This document shows positions 8,850-17,235 of a stretch of DNA of 64,000 nucleotides, in pieces. Position numbers and translations under genes: made by a program. Location: positions 62,001 through 126,000 of the forward strand of contig NZ_WOWP01000024.1 of NCBI RefSeq assembly GCF_009741375.1, written 5' to 3'. Origin of the DNA: Flavobacterium rakeshii. Lineage in GTDB: Bacteria; Bacteroidota; Bacteroidia; Flavobacteriales; Flavobacteriaceae. Each line of letters opens with the position of its first letter. Position 1 is the first letter of the stretch. The notes under the pieces were generated by a model. That model had not been told where the DNA came from, did no database searches, and worked only from the letters and a program-made list of their open reading frames with translations.

Positions 8850-9335
8850 TTATCTTTTTGCCATTTCTTTTTTCAAAGCCCGTTTAAAGCGCCACTCGCA
8901 AAAAGAACATATCCCGAAAATAAAAAGTAACCTAGCACTATTGGAAGTTGCATATCTAAAATGATATCGTATTATTTGGGAATGAGGTTCAATATTGATC
9001 TCAAGAAATTTCAGAATGTATTTATTATAAGTAAGCTCTATTTTAGACGTAAAACCTTTTTCTTTCCAACCTAAGTTTTGCAATGCGATTTTTACAATAT
9101 CAAAATTAACTGCTTTAGATTTACCAGTAGCCACTTTTCGCCAAGTGTTATCCTGCCATAATAAAAAGGCTATAATAAGTATGGTTGCCACCAGCCATAA
9201 TGGCCAAAACTCTACCATCCCCGTTTTAAGTAAAAATAAATAACCTACTCCATATATAGGAATTAGTGTAAACACACTACCTACAATGGTACTGTACCAA
9301 TAATCACATTTTGAGGTGTATTTCGTTTTTATCAT
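8850..9335 (-). CDS. Hypothetical membrane protein
   Basis: I do not recognise this 161-residue protein. It has two clear membrane spans near the N-terminus (about 15-35, VGSVFTLIPIYGVGYLFLL, and 42-60, WPLWLVATILIIAFLLW) and a possible third, weaker one near the C-terminus (ARLLFIFGICSFCEW). The region between is polar, with an LNWKEKGF-like segment, and probably cytoplasmic or periplasmic. The tail is basic. It stands alone between the YkuD-like gene and the divergent EamA transporter gene. Confidence 0.6.
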   Translation of the reverse strand: MIKTKYTSKCDYWYSTIVGSVFTLIPIYGVGYLFLLKTGMVEFWPLWLVATILIIAFLLWQDNTWRKVATGKSKAVNFDIVKIALQNLGWKEKGFTSKIELTYNKYILKFLEINIEPHSQIIRYHFRYATSNSARLLFIFGICSFCEWRFKRALKKEMAKR

Positions 9336-9416
9336 TTAAAAGCTGTTGGAAAAAGTAATGTTAAGAGACACAAATATACCGTAAATGATTACTACCTTTA
9401 ACCTGTAATAAAACAA

Positions 9417-10310
9417 ATGGGCAAGAATATATTAAAAGGCGTTTTTTTGGTTGGTCTTGGTGCCACCAGCTACGGTATGCTCGCCACTATGGTTAAACTA
9501 TCCTACAAACAGGGATACACTACTGCCGAGGTTACTTCTTCACAAATGATTTTGGGAATTATAGGAATGCTTATCATTACCTTTTACCAAAAGAAAAATA
9601 AAAACACTCCGGCTGTAAAGGCTACCAATAAAAACAAACTCCACCTTATAATCGCCGGAACTTCAATGGGCTTTACCAGTGTATTTTACTACTTGGCTGT
9701 AGTATACATTCCGGTTTCCATAGGTATAGTACTCCTTATGCAAACCGTATGGATGGGCGTTGTACTGGAGGCCCTCCTTACCAAAACCCTACCTTCATTA
9801 CGTAAAGTAATAGCCGTTATTATAGTACTTGCCGGAACCATAATGGCTACTAACTTACTTAACACAACCGAGGTGCCCGACTGGCGCGGTATAGTATTAG
9901 GACTTTTAGCCGCCGCGGCATTTACCGCAAATATGTTTACCTCAAGCCGTATAGCAGTACACCTTCCGCCATCAAAGCGCAGCCTGTATATGCTGTATGG
10001 AGGCGCAGTCATAGTACTTACTTTTACCGCAATAACATGGCCCGGTACTTACAATTTTGACATCTTTATAAAATGGGGGCTGGTTCTTGCCATCTTTGGT
10101 ACTATTATTCCTCCGTTACTTTTAAATAAAGGATTCCCGCTCACAGGCATAGGGCTGGGCAGTATAGTATCATCACTGGAACTTCCGGTATCGGTAAGCA
10201 TGGCTTTTATCCTTTTACAGGAAAAGGTAACCCTAATACAATGGGCAGGGATTGTACTCATTATACTTGCAGTAGTAATTATGAATATAAAATACCGAAG
10301 GAATAACTAA
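9417..10310 (+). CDS. EamA/DMT family transporter
   Basis: Inner-membrane transporter of 297 residues with about ten membrane helices arranged as two EamA repeats of five. The first repeat covers residues 5-140, the second 152-295. Typical features are the GMLATMVKLSYKQGYT start, the P-rich end of each repeat (YIPVSIGIVLLMQTVWMG and SSLELPVSVSMAFILLQE), and the short loop between repeats. Members export or exchange metabolites such as amino acids or nucleotides; the substrate cannot be predicted. A DoxX-like gene follows after 35 bases and may be co-transcribed. Confidence 0.9.
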   Translation: MGKNILKGVFLVGLGATSYGMLATMVKLSYKQGYTTAEVTSSQMILGIIGMLIITFYQKKNKNTPAVKATNKNKLHLIIAGTSMGFTSVFYYLAVVYIPVSIGIVLLMQTVWMGVVLEALLTKTLPSLRKVIAVIIVLAGTIMATNLLNTTEVPDWRGIVLGLLAAAAFTANMFTSSRIAVHLPPSKRSLYMLYGGAVIVLTFTAITWPGTYNFDIFIKWGLVLAIFGTIIPPLLLNKGFPLTGIGLGSIVSSLELPVSVSMAFILLQEKVTLIQWAGIVLIILAVVIMNIKYRRNN

Positions 10311-10345
10311 CTCAAATTAAGTATCTTTATATAAAAAGTAAACTT

Positions 10346-10699
10346 ATGAGCTTACCCTGGCATTTATACCTTATGGCAGCACTGTACATTTTTGCCGGAC
10401 TCAATCATTTCAGGGTTCCTAAAATGTATACTAAAATTATCCCGCCGCTGTTCCCTTCTCCAAAAACACTCAACGCTATTGCAGGAGTAGCCGAGGTTGT
10501 TTTAGGCATATTATTATGTATCCCTAAAACATCGGGCTATGCTGCACTCGGGATCATGGCTTTACTTATTGCCGTTTTTCCGGCAAACGTTTACATGTAC
10601 ATAAACGACAATGCATCATTAGGTTTATCTAAGCAAATAAGGTTTATCAGGCTTCCGTTACAGGTTGTACTCTTGTATTGGGCATACTACTATATCTAA
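10346..10699 (+). CDS. DoxX-like family membrane protein
   Basis: Small inner-membrane protein of 117 residues with four predicted helices. The start LYLMAALYIFAGLNHFRVPKMY and the second helix with AIAGVAEVVLGILLCIP match the DoxX/DoxX-like fold. The function of such stand-alone members is not established. A TATCTTTA sequence, one base off the -7 consensus, lies 24 bases before the ATG, so it may have its own promoter in addition to read-through from the EamA gene. Confidence 0.8.
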   Translation: MSLPWHLYLMAALYIFAGLNHFRVPKMYTKIIPPLFPSPKTLNAIAGVAEVVLGILLCIPKTSGYAALGIMALLIAVFPANVYMYINDNASLGLSKQIRFIRLPLQVVLLYWAYYYI

Positions 10700-10901
10700 A
10701 AACAGGAAGCGGCATTGCATACCTTTAAAAAAACTTAACCATTATGTAATATTTTTTTTAAATAATACAACGCTAACCCCCTTACTGTTAATTAGTTTTT
10801 AAAAAACACAAAAATTACCTACAAACTTAAAATCAATTATTTTTTTTAGTAATATTGATTAAACTTTAAAACTTATTTTTTGATATTAATGTTTTCATCT
10901 G

Positions 10902-11180
10902 ATGAAAAAGAGTAACCGTACGGAACTTGAAAAGGAAGCTATAGACAGAATAGTTTCTTTGGCTCAGGAAGAAAAAAAGCCGTTTGAAGAAATTAAAAAA
11001 CAATTTGGTTTATCCGAGAAGGAAATAACTGAAATTATGAAAAAGAAACTGCCCGCCGACAATTTTGAATTGTGGAAGAAAAAGGTGGCCGGAAAGAAAC
11101 CAAAACCAAAGTCGCAAAACTTTAGCAACTTGGAGGACGACGATTTAGACTCAAAATATTATTTTAAAAACAAATTTTAA
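10902..11180 (+). CDS. DUF2805 (TIGR03643) family protein
   Basis: Small, very charged cytoplasmic protein of 92 residues. The first half is a helix-turn-helix-like segment (EAIDRIVSLAQEEKKPFEEI, then KQFGLSEKEITEIMKKKLP) that resembles a short DNA- or RNA-binding fold. The second half (LWKKKVAGKKPKPKSQN) is basic, and the C-terminus DDDLDSKYYFKNKF is conserved in the family as I know it. Function unknown. It is preceded by a 200-base A/T-rich gap and followed by a terminator. Confidence 0.75.
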   Translation: MKKSNRTELEKEAIDRIVSLAQEEKKPFEEIKKQFGLSEKEITEIMKKKLPADNFELWKKKVAGKKPKPKSQNFSNLEDDDLDSKYYFKNKF

Positions 11181-11187
11181 TTTTATT

Positions 11188-11218
11188 AAACTCCCTTTTA
11201 AACAGGGAGTTTTTTTAT
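11188..11218 (+). terminator. Intrinsic terminator after the DUF2805 gene
   Basis: Stem AAACTCCC (11188-11195), a 9-base loop, stem GGGAGTTT (11205-11212), then a T-run. Confidence 0.9.
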
Positions 11219-11248
11219 GCCCTAATTTAAACCAAAGTAAATTTTATT

Positions 11249-11283
11249 TTTAATTTTATTAAAGTTAACTTTAATTTTATTAA
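11249..11283. promoter_or_regulatory. Palindrome flanked by direct repeats, operator candidate for the DUF2089 operon
   Basis: ATTAAAGTTAACTTTAAT (11258-11275) is a perfect 18-bp palindrome. It overlaps two direct copies of TTTAATTTTATTAA (11249-11262 and 11270-11283) spaced 21 bases apart, two helical turns. A third copy lies at 11176-11189 at the end of the upstream gene. The site is 37 bases before the start of a gene for a putative DNA-binding protein, which suggests autoregulation. Confidence 0.45.
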
Positions 11284-11319
11284 TATTGTAATGCAATTTA
11301 TTTAAAACAACTTAATGTT

Positions 11320-11595
11320 ATGGCAAAACTTCCCGTAATATGCCCCAGTTGCGAATCGTCACTAAATGTATCGCAGCTAACCTGCCCGGAGTGTAGCACC
11401 AGCGTGAATGGTAACTTTCCGCTACCGGTATACTTACAGCTTTCGCAGGACGAACAAAGTTTTATACTTCAGTTTTTCCTTACCAGTGGCAGCCTAAAGG
11501 AAATGGCTTCTCAAATGGGCATAAGTTATCCAACCGTTAGAAACAGGCTGGACGATCTTATCGAAAAAATTAAGCAATTACAACAAACTCATTAA
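11320..11595 (+). CDS. DUF2089 family putative transcriptional regulator
   Basis: Cytoplasmic protein of 91 residues. Residues 8-27 form a zinc ribbon with two CPxC-type knuckles (CPSCESSL and CPECSTSV). The C-terminal half is a sigma-like helix-turn-helix (LSQDEQSFILQFFLTSGSL and MGISYPTVRNRLDDLIEKI), with the recognition helix in SYPTVRNRLD. This is the DUF2089 arrangement. It heads a tight operon: the YIP1-like membrane gene starts 4 bases later and a secreted hydrolase gene follows. It probably regulates its own operon through the palindrome upstream. Confidence 0.82.
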   Translation: MAKLPVICPSCESSLNVSQLTCPECSTSVNGNFPLPVYLQLSQDEQSFILQFFLTSGSLKEMASQMGISYPTVRNRLDDLIEKIKQLQQTH

Positions 11596-11599
11596 TGCT

Positions 11600-12187
11600 A
11601 TGAAGAAAATACTTTTTAATCCGTTTGAAAAATACAGCGAAACCCAATTATTTATTTTTGGGATAGCCACGGCAGTCCTTTCAACTTACTTAAGCTATAT
11701 ATTCAATGCCAGGTTTGACGGAGCGATAGATATGCATCTGGTTAAAAACATTACACTAAAGCAGGCTATTACAGATAACATTATAAATATCGCTTCCCTT
11801 TTTGCAACATTGTACGCAATTGGGTTTTTCATTAATAAAAAAGTAAGACCTATAGATATTTTAAATACCGTACTGGTAGCACGAAGCATATATTGCATCA
11901 TGCCCTTTACACACTTTGCAGCAGATACGCTGGAAGAATTTGCGGTCAAAACAGCTAAAATCAATCCGCTTGATCCGGCACCTATATCTTTCACTGCTAC
12001 CGAAATTATAACCATAACCATAGTATCCTTATTAGGAATTATTACCCTTATATGGACAATAGCATTACTATATAACGGCTTTAAAACAGCAACCAATTTA
12101 AAAACCATAACACATAAAGTATTATTTGCCATCGCCATTATACTGGCAGAGGTACTTTCAATACTTTTTATCACAGCATTAAACTAA
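11600..12187 (+). CDS. YIP1-like membrane protein
   Basis: Inner-membrane protein of 195 residues with five predicted helices (about 16-36, 58-80, 88-108, 132-156 and 170-192). The order NPFEKYSETQLFIFGI followed by spaced hydrophobic segments matches the YIP1 family of bacterial membrane proteins, whose role is unknown. It is the second gene of the DUF2089 operon, 4 bases after the regulator and 6 bases before the hydrolase gene. The family match is weaker than the topology. Confidence 0.6.
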   Translation: MKKILFNPFEKYSETQLFIFGIATAVLSTYLSYIFNARFDGAIDMHLVKNITLKQAITDNIINIASLFATLYAIGFFINKKVRPIDILNTVLVARSIYCIMPFTHFAADTLEEFAVKTAKINPLDPAPISFTATEIITITIVSLLGIITLIWTIALLYNGFKTATNLKTITHKVLFAIAIILAEVLSILFITALN

Positions 12188-12193
12188 CTGATT

Positions 12194-13573
12194 ATGAAAA
12201 AACTCTTTACACTTATAATTTTAATGGCAACAACATTTGCCATAGCTCAGGATATTACAGGCACCTGGAACGGTAAACTTGAATTTCAGGGTGTACAACT
12301 TAGAATGGTTGTAAACATTTCGCAAAATGAAACCGGAGAATATAACGGCACTATGGACAGCCCGGATCAGGGAGCTAAAGGCATCCCCTTAAGCAATATA
12401 AACTTTACAGACAATTCACTTACCTTCTCTGTACCTGCAGCCGGGGTTCAGTATAAAGGAGATTTTAAAGACGGGAACATTAACGGAACTTTTAGCCAGG
12501 CAGGCTCCAGCCTTCCGTTAAACTTATCTAAGGGTTTAGGTGTAAACCGTCCGCAGGAGCCGAAAGCTCCATTCCCTTACCAAAGTGAAGATATTACCTT
12601 TAAAAATGAAAAAGATGGCATTACACTGGCAGGCACACTAACCCTTCCTGAAAAAACGGGCAACTATCCAGCGGTAATACTTATTAGCGGGAGCGGCCCT
12701 AGTAACAGAAACGAAGAAATTGCCGACCATAAACCCTTTTTACTTTTAGCAGACCACCTTACCAAAAACGGTATAGCTGTACTTCGTTTTGATGACAGAG
12801 GGGTTGGCGAATCTGGAGGAGATTTTCAAAAAGCTACCAGTGCTGACTTTGCTACCGATGTAGAAGCAGCCTTAAATTACCTGAAAACAAGACCGGAAAT
12901 AAACAAAAAGAAAATCGGTTTACTGGGACACAGCGAAGGTGGAATGATAGCCCCAATGGTTGCCGAAAAAAATAAAGATGTTGCTTTTGTAGTGCTTCTG
13001 GCAGGGCCCGGTATTAAAATTTCTGAACTAATGATACTTCAAACCTACACATTAGGAAAACTATCCGGACTTACAGATGAGGTTCTGGCATCGAGCAAGG
13101 CTCAAAACAAAAAGATATATGATGTGGTTATTAACGAGAGTGACCCAAAAATCAGGAAAGAGAAAGTAACTGCATTATTTAAGGCAGATATGGGTGCCGA
13201 CCTTGCTGCTCAGGGTGCGACAGAGGAACAAATTGACAGGTATGCCGCATCTGAAGCACAAGGCATATTAAGTCCGTGGTTTGTTTACTTTTTAAAATAC
13301 AACCCTGAACAGGCGCTAAAAAACACAAAATGCCCAATACTGGCTCTTAACGGATCTAAAGATGTACAGGTAACCCCGGATGAAAACCTTAACGGAATTA
13401 AACTGGCTACTGCTGCAAACAAAAAAGTAACTATTAAAAAACTGGACGGACTTAATCACCTTTTTCAGGAATGTACAACAGGACTACCGCAGGAATATGG
13501 TAACATAGAGCAAACTATGTCTCCGGCAGTTTTAAGCGAAGTTTCAGGGTGGATAAAACAACAGGTAAAATAA
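12194..13573 (+). CDS. Secreted alpha/beta hydrolase with N-terminal lipocalin-like domain
   Basis: Exported enzyme of 459 residues (signal peptide MKKLFTLIILMATTFAIAQ). Residues 20-115 form a small beta domain (ITGTWNGKLEFQGVQLRMVV). From about 130 an alpha/beta hydrolase follows: the oxyanion segment ILISGSGPSNRNE, the motif RFDDRGVGESGG, the nucleophile elbow GHSEGG (Ser247), an aspartate in LNGSKDVQV and a histidine in LNHLFQ near the end. Such enzymes act as esterases or peptidases in the periplasm; the substrate is unknown. Last gene of the DUF2089 operon. Confidence 0.85.
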   Translation: MKKLFTLIILMATTFAIAQDITGTWNGKLEFQGVQLRMVVNISQNETGEYNGTMDSPDQGAKGIPLSNINFTDNSLTFSVPAAGVQYKGDFKDGNINGTFSQAGSSLPLNLSKGLGVNRPQEPKAPFPYQSEDITFKNEKDGITLAGTLTLPEKTGNYPAVILISGSGPSNRNEEIADHKPFLLLADHLTKNGIAVLRFDDRGVGESGGDFQKATSADFATDVEAALNYLKTRPEINKKKIGLLGHSEGGMIAPMVAEKNKDVAFVVLLAGPGIKISELMILQTYTLGKLSGLTDEVLASSKAQNKKIYDVVINESDPKIRKEKVTALFKADMGADLAAQGATEEQIDRYAASEAQGILSPWFVYFLKYNPEQALKNTKCPILALNGSKDVQVTPDENLNGIKLATAANKKVTIKKLDGLNHLFQECTTGLPQEYGNIEQTMSPAVLSEVSGWIKQQVK

Positions 13574-13781
13574 TTTTAAAAAAAGTAACAATTAACTGTA
13601 ACATTATCATGTTTTCTGCTACTAATTTTAAAACTGTATAAAAAAACAACCATTATTAAATAAAAAAACCAATTCAAAAAAGCTTAAAAAACAACAGTTA
13701 ATGCTTTGGTATACAAAAAATTACTATATTTAGGCTCTTAAAAAAGCTGCACACCTTTAAACAATTAAAACCTTACTGAAT

Positions 13782-14129
13782 ATGAAAGCTTTATTTATTA
13801 TATTTTTTATGGGACTGAGTTTTACCGCTCTTGCAAATAACGGCAATAATGGTAATGAAAATAACACAACTCCAAACCCTACTGAGAACAATACTGTACT
13901 TTCCAAAACAGAACAGGAAACTAAAAATACTAAGGTTGCAAAAACAGCTACAACAGCATCTGCTGTAAAAACTGAAGAGACTTCCACAGTAAAACCAATT
14001 ACAAAAAAGGGGTCTTCAAGAGTATGTACCACCGGGACAGAAGTTCCCAGGTATGGTATAAGTTCATTTTTTGTAGAACTTATTCATACAGGCAACATCA
14101 AACTGGTAAAAATGTTATTAGACGATTAA
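13782..14129 (+). CDS. Small secreted protein of unknown function
   Basis: Not recognised. It encodes 115 residues with a signal peptide (MKALFIIFFMGLSFTALA). The mature N-terminus is rich in Asn, Thr and Glu (NGNNGNENNTTPNPTENN), a flexible low-complexity region up to about residue 80. The C-terminal 35 residues (RVCTTGTEVPRYGISSFF and VELIHTGNIKLVKMLLDD) look structured. It is preceded by a 208-base gap that carries a near-consensus -7 box (TATATTTA) and is followed by a strong terminator, so it is a single transcription unit. Confidence 0.6.
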   Translation: MKALFIIFFMGLSFTALANNGNNGNENNTTPNPTENNTVLSKTEQETKNTKVAKTATTASAVKTEETSTVKPITKKGSSRVCTTGTEVPRYGISSFFVELIHTGNIKLVKMLLDD

Positions 14130-14146
14130 TCAAAACCATTATACAC

Positions 14147-14176
14147 AAAAAAGCAGCCTTGAGGCTGCTTTTTTTA
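14147..14176. terminator. Intrinsic terminator
   Basis: Stem AAAAAGCAGCC ending at 14158, loop TTGA, stem GGCTGCTTTTT from 14163, followed by a T-run. The stem sequence is the same as at 1681-1707. Confidence 0.92.
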
Positions 14177-14235
14177 TTTACATAAAGCGGTAAAATTTTA
14201 TTACTTTGCGAAAAATTTAACCGCAGTATTGATTT

Positions 14236-14958
14236 ATGAAAAAAACTATTTTAGCCCTGTTTGCAGCAACCGCACTTTTTGCCTGTAAAGAAGAACATAA
14301 AGCCGGAACCAACCTGCATATATCTGGAAATATTAAAGGTTTTAAGCAGGGTAAGCTTTATATAAAAAGAATAGTAGACACTAACCTTGTTACTCTGGAC
14401 AGTATTATCATTAACGGAAATTCAGCATTTAACAGTGATTTAAATATAGAAGAACCCGAAATGCTATACCTTATTTTAGACAGAGGACAAACCAATTCTG
14501 TAGACAATCAGCTACCGTTTTTTGCTGAACCGGGTGATATTACCATTAACTCAGATGTTGAAGGTTTTTACAGCCGTGCTAAAGTTACAGGCTCAGAGAA
14601 CCAAAAACTATATGAAAGCTTTTTAGAAATTAAAAAGCGCTACACTAACATGAATCTGGACCTTATGGAGAAAAACCTTGAGGCCACAAAAACAGGAAAC
14701 ACTCAGCAACTTGACAGTATTGAGAAAGCGAGTGAAAAAATCACTAAAACAAGATACTTAGCAACTATAAACTTTGCCCTTAATAACGCAGATAAACCAA
14801 TAGGACCTTATATAGCACTCTCTGAAATATATGATGCTAACGTCAAATTTTTAGACACCATACAAAAAAGCATGACACCTGAGATTGCAAAATCGCATTA
14901 TGGAAAAATGCTTACCGAGTTTATTGACAACAGAAAAAAAGAAGATACAGTAGAATAA
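14236..14958 (+). CDS. DUF4369 family lipoprotein
   Basis: Lipoprotein of 240 residues (MKKTILALFAATALFAC, lipobox Cys17). After the lipobox comes the DUF4369 beta domain: LHISGNIKGFKQGKLYIKRI, TLDSIIINGNSAF, MLYLILDRG and PFFAEPGDITINSD. The rest is helical with a coiled-coil-like stretch (about 125-165). In Bacteroidota this domain is usually the N-terminal half of thioredoxin-like disulfide reductases; here the thioredoxin half is absent, so the protein is a domain-only member of unknown role. A membrane protein gene follows after 17 bases. Confidence 0.82.
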   Translation: MKKTILALFAATALFACKEEHKAGTNLHISGNIKGFKQGKLYIKRIVDTNLVTLDSIIINGNSAFNSDLNIEEPEMLYLILDRGQTNSVDNQLPFFAEPGDITINSDVEGFYSRAKVTGSENQKLYESFLEIKKRYTNMNLDLMEKNLEATKTGNTQQLDSIEKASEKITKTRYLATINFALNNADKPIGPYIALSEIYDANVKFLDTIQKSMTPEIAKSHYGKMLTEFIDNRKKEDTVE

Positions 14959-14975
14959 AACTCTTTCTTTAAAAT

Positions 14976-15434
14976 ATGAAAACAGCAAGGCATATATCAG
15001 CAATACTAAACGCAGCATATATCCTTGCTGTTTTTCTTTTTGTATTTGATGCGTTACAAATAGTAGAAATAAAAAGTCAGCCGTTAAAGTATTATACCTA
15101 CTATAGCTTCCTGTTACTTTCTCCATTGCTATTCACAATAAACTATTTCATCTATAAAAGCAAAAAGAAGCGTTTAAAGACACTTTTTACCCCATTTATA
15201 GCAATACTACTCATCTTATACATATCCCCTCTTAAAATCATTTTTTATGCCTCTGCATGGGAAACAATTGAAACAATATCAGAAAAAAACAGCAAAGCTA
15301 AAACTGTAGAACTGCAACAGCAAGATATTGGGGCTTTAGGATATAATACCAGAACAGTAGAGGTAACCTATTTATCTCCTTTATTCATGATTACAAAGAC
15401 TACCAATAAAAACACCAAACCTAAAGTTTTATAA
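14976..15434 (+). CDS. Hypothetical membrane protein
   Basis: Not recognised. The 152-residue product has three hydrophobic spans: about 11-31 (NAAYILAVFLFVFDAL), 44-64 (YSFLLLSPLLFTINYFIY) and 72-98 (LFTPFIAILLILYISPLKII). A polar C-terminal tail of about 45 residues follows (ISEKNSKAKTVELQQQDIG). It lies 17 bases after the DUF4369 lipoprotein gene on the same strand, so it is likely co-transcribed. The ATG choice is supported by the short gap. Confidence 0.55.
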   Translation: MKTARHISAILNAAYILAVFLFVFDALQIVEIKSQPLKYYTYYSFLLLSPLLFTINYFIYKSKKKRLKTLFTPFIAILLILYISPLKIIFYASAWETIETISEKNSKAKTVELQQQDIGALGYNTRTVEVTYLSPLFMITKTTNKNTKPKVL

Positions 15435-15478
15435 AAACTACTACTTTTATTACTCTATTCCCTTTATTATAATTTTTT

Positions 15479-15714
15479 CAGGATATAACAGGAATTTGGG
15501 TTTCATTCAACGGAGATTTTTTAGCATTATATCTTTATAGAGACTATACCTTTTGGCTTTATAGTATAAAAGGCAAAAAAATGTCGACTTTAACAGTAGT
15601 AACTATACTGCAAAATATAAGTTTATCAAAGAATATAATATTACTATATTGAATTCAGCTACTATAGAAACGTTTGAAGAGTACCTCGAGGATTATTTTA
15701 AAATTGAGGATTAG
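15479..15714 (+). pseudogene. Frameshifted remnant of a small gene
   Basis: No intact frame spans this 280-base gap, but two frames together encode a plausible protein end. Frame one (15479-15652) reads DITGIWVSFNGDFLALYLY and goes on to FWLYSIKGKK. Frame two (15565-15714) reads VDFNSSNYTAKYKFIKEYN and ends in EEYLEDYFKIED-stop. They join at a run of seven A (15575-15581); one additional A would make a continuous frame. A stop codon just before 15479 and the lack of a start indicate a lost 5' end. Family unassigned. A sequencing error in the A-run could explain the frameshift but not the missing start. Confidence 0.5.
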
Positions 15715-15732
15715 AAACAGGCTATAAAAAAC

Positions 15733-15764
15733 AAAAACCGTTTCATTTCTGAAACGGTTTTTTT
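15733..15764. terminator. Bidirectional terminator between the remnant gene and tRNA-Thr
   Basis: Stem AAAAACCGTTTC (15733-15744), loop ATTTCT, stem GAAACGGTTTTT (15751-15762), with T-runs on both strands. On the minus strand it ends the tRNA transcript. Confidence 0.9.
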
Positions 15765-15768
15765 ATTG

Positions 15769-15842
15769 AGCCGATGGAGGGACTCGAACCCACGACCTGC
15801 TGATTACAAATCAGCTGCTCTAGCCAGCTGAGCTACACCGGC
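15769..15842 (-). tRNA. tRNA-Thr(TGT)
   Basis: The minus strand folds as a full cloverleaf: acceptor GCCGGTG pairs with CATCGGC, D-arm GCTC...GAGC, anticodon stem GCTGA/TCAGC with loop TTTGTAA (anticodon TGT, decoding ACA), T-loop TTCGAGT. The T-stem has one T-T mismatch (GTGGG/CCCTC). The CCA end is not encoded. No other tRNA is adjacent. Confidence 0.95.
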
Positions 15843-15921
15843 ATCTCAATACGGGTGCAAATATAAGACTGGTTTTGAATTTTCCAAAAAAAAATTTGCA
15901 CTTTTTTATTGAAATTTTTCC

Positions 15922-16188
15922 TTACAGCGCGTTAATCTTTGCAACAAGCTGACCAGCAGATTCTTCCAGTTCTTGATTTATTTTTCTGAAATGATCTTTT
16001 TTATTTTCAACGTTTTTAGCGTTAATTTTTGTAATTAAATTATCAAAAACAGTAATTGCCTCATCTATAATAGCTTCTGACTCCTGAGTTGGTTTTCCCT
16101 GAGTTGTCATCTCCCAAATGTAAACTGCCTCGATAATATCTCCTAAAACGTAATTAATGTCTTTTTTTAAAGTTCTTACACTTGCCAT
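15922..16188 (-). CDS. Conserved hypothetical helical protein
   Basis: Cytoplasmic protein of 88 residues that looks all-helical: MASVRTLKKDINYVLGDIIE, then an acidic helix (SEAIIDEAITVFDNLITKIN) and a final helix (FRKINQELEESAGQLVAKI). I know similar short proteins as conserved hypotheticals in Flavobacteriia, without an assigned function. A TAATTTTG box lies 26 bases upstream of the ATG, so it has its own promoter, independent of the manA operon behind it. Confidence 0.65.
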   Translation of the reverse strand: MASVRTLKKDINYVLGDIIEAVYIWEMTTQGKPTQESEAIIDEAITVFDNLITKINAKNVENKKDHFRKINQELEESAGQLVAKINAL

Positions 16189-16213
16189 CTTTATTTTGAT
16201 TTTAAATTCTTCG

Positions 16214-16221
16214 CAAAATTA
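16214..16221 (-). promoter_or_regulatory. Putative -7 promoter box for the 88-residue protein
   Basis: Reads TAATTTTG on the minus strand, an exact TAnnTTTG match, 25 bases before the start codon. No well-spaced -33 TTG was found. Confidence 0.5.
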
Positions 16222-16243
16222 CAACTAATTTTCTCCTTCTCTG

Positions 16244-17206
16244 TTAAGAAATACATATTTCTAACAAAGTAGCTTCTCCCCTTAGCGAGAAATCCTTTAA
16301 GGCTGCAGGCACCAGTATGGTGTCTCCTTTTTTAAATGAATATGTTTTTCCGTTATTTTCAAAGCTATATTCACCCTCTGTACATATATATACTGTAAAG
16401 CTACTACCGCTTTTATTCACATTAGCCTCTCCGTTTAACGGAAAATAGCTGGTTGTAAAATAAGGGCAGTTTACCATTACATTAGCACTGTTTTCTGTTT
16501 GAGTATAGTGCTTTTGGGTATCGGTAGTATTGTAATTCATGGCATCAAGAGCCTGCTCTACATGCAGTTCTCTTGATTTCCCCTGCGCATCTACCCTGTC
16601 CCAGTCGTATATACGATAAGTTATATCTGATGTTTGCTGTATCTCAGCTATAACAATTCCGGCACCTATAGCATGTATGGTTCCTGTTTCAAGGAAAAAC
16701 ACATCACCTTTTTTAACCTCAACCTCATTAAGTATCTCAATAAGGTTTTTGTTATTTAAGTGTTCTACATACTCCTCCGGACCTGATTTATGTTTAAACC
16801 CTACAATAATCCTGGCACCCTCATCGGCCTGCATAACATACCACATTTCGGTTTTCCCGAAAGAATTATGACGTTGCTTAGCCAGTTCATCATTAGGATG
16901 CACCTGTATTGACAAATCATCTCTTGCATCAAGAAACTTAAACAGTAACGGAAACTGTGCCCCAAACTGCTCATGTACTTTTTGCCCCAGTATTTCCTGC
17001 GGAAACTGTTCTAACAATTCACTAAGCGGTTTGTTTTTATATATACCCTCACTAACTACACTTACATCTCCGGGAACAGCCGAAAGTTCCCAGCTCTCCC
17101 CTGTTGTTTGTGTTGGTATATTTTTCCCAAGATCAGATTGTAGCTTAGTACCTCCCCAAATCCTGTCTTTTAAAATCGGTTCAAAAATTAGCGGATATAA
17201 TTCCAT
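16244..17206 (-). CDS. manA: Class I mannose-6-phosphate isomerase
   Basis: Zinc enzyme of 320 residues that interconverts mannose 6-phosphate and fructose 6-phosphate, supplying GDP-mannose and related sugars. The start MELYPLIFEPILKDRIWGGT is the family N-terminus. The metal-site motif QVHPND (Gln101, His103) is followed by a glutamate in FGKTEMWYV (Glu120) and the second histidine in TGTIHAIGAG. Length fits the short bacterial type. Third gene of an operon with idi and the PTPS/QueD gene (spacing 29 bases). The link to isoprenoid and pterin genes is not functional in an obvious way. Confidence 0.93.
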   Translation of the reverse strand: MELYPLIFEPILKDRIWGGTKLQSDLGKNIPTQTTGESWELSAVPGDVSVVSEGIYKNKPLSELLEQFPQEILGQKVHEQFGAQFPLLFKFLDARDDLSIQVHPNDELAKQRHNSFGKTEMWYVMQADEGARIIVGFKHKSGPEEYVEHLNNKNLIEILNEVEVKKGDVFFLETGTIHAIGAGIVIAEIQQTSDITYRIYDWDRVDAQGKSRELHVEQALDAMNYNTTDTQKHYTQTENSANVMVNCPYFTTSYFPLNGEANVNKSGSSFTVYICTEGEYSFENNGKTYSFKKGDTILVPAALKDFSLRGEATLLEICIS

Positions 17207-17235
17207 TTGAGTGTCTTATTATTAATATAGTTGCT

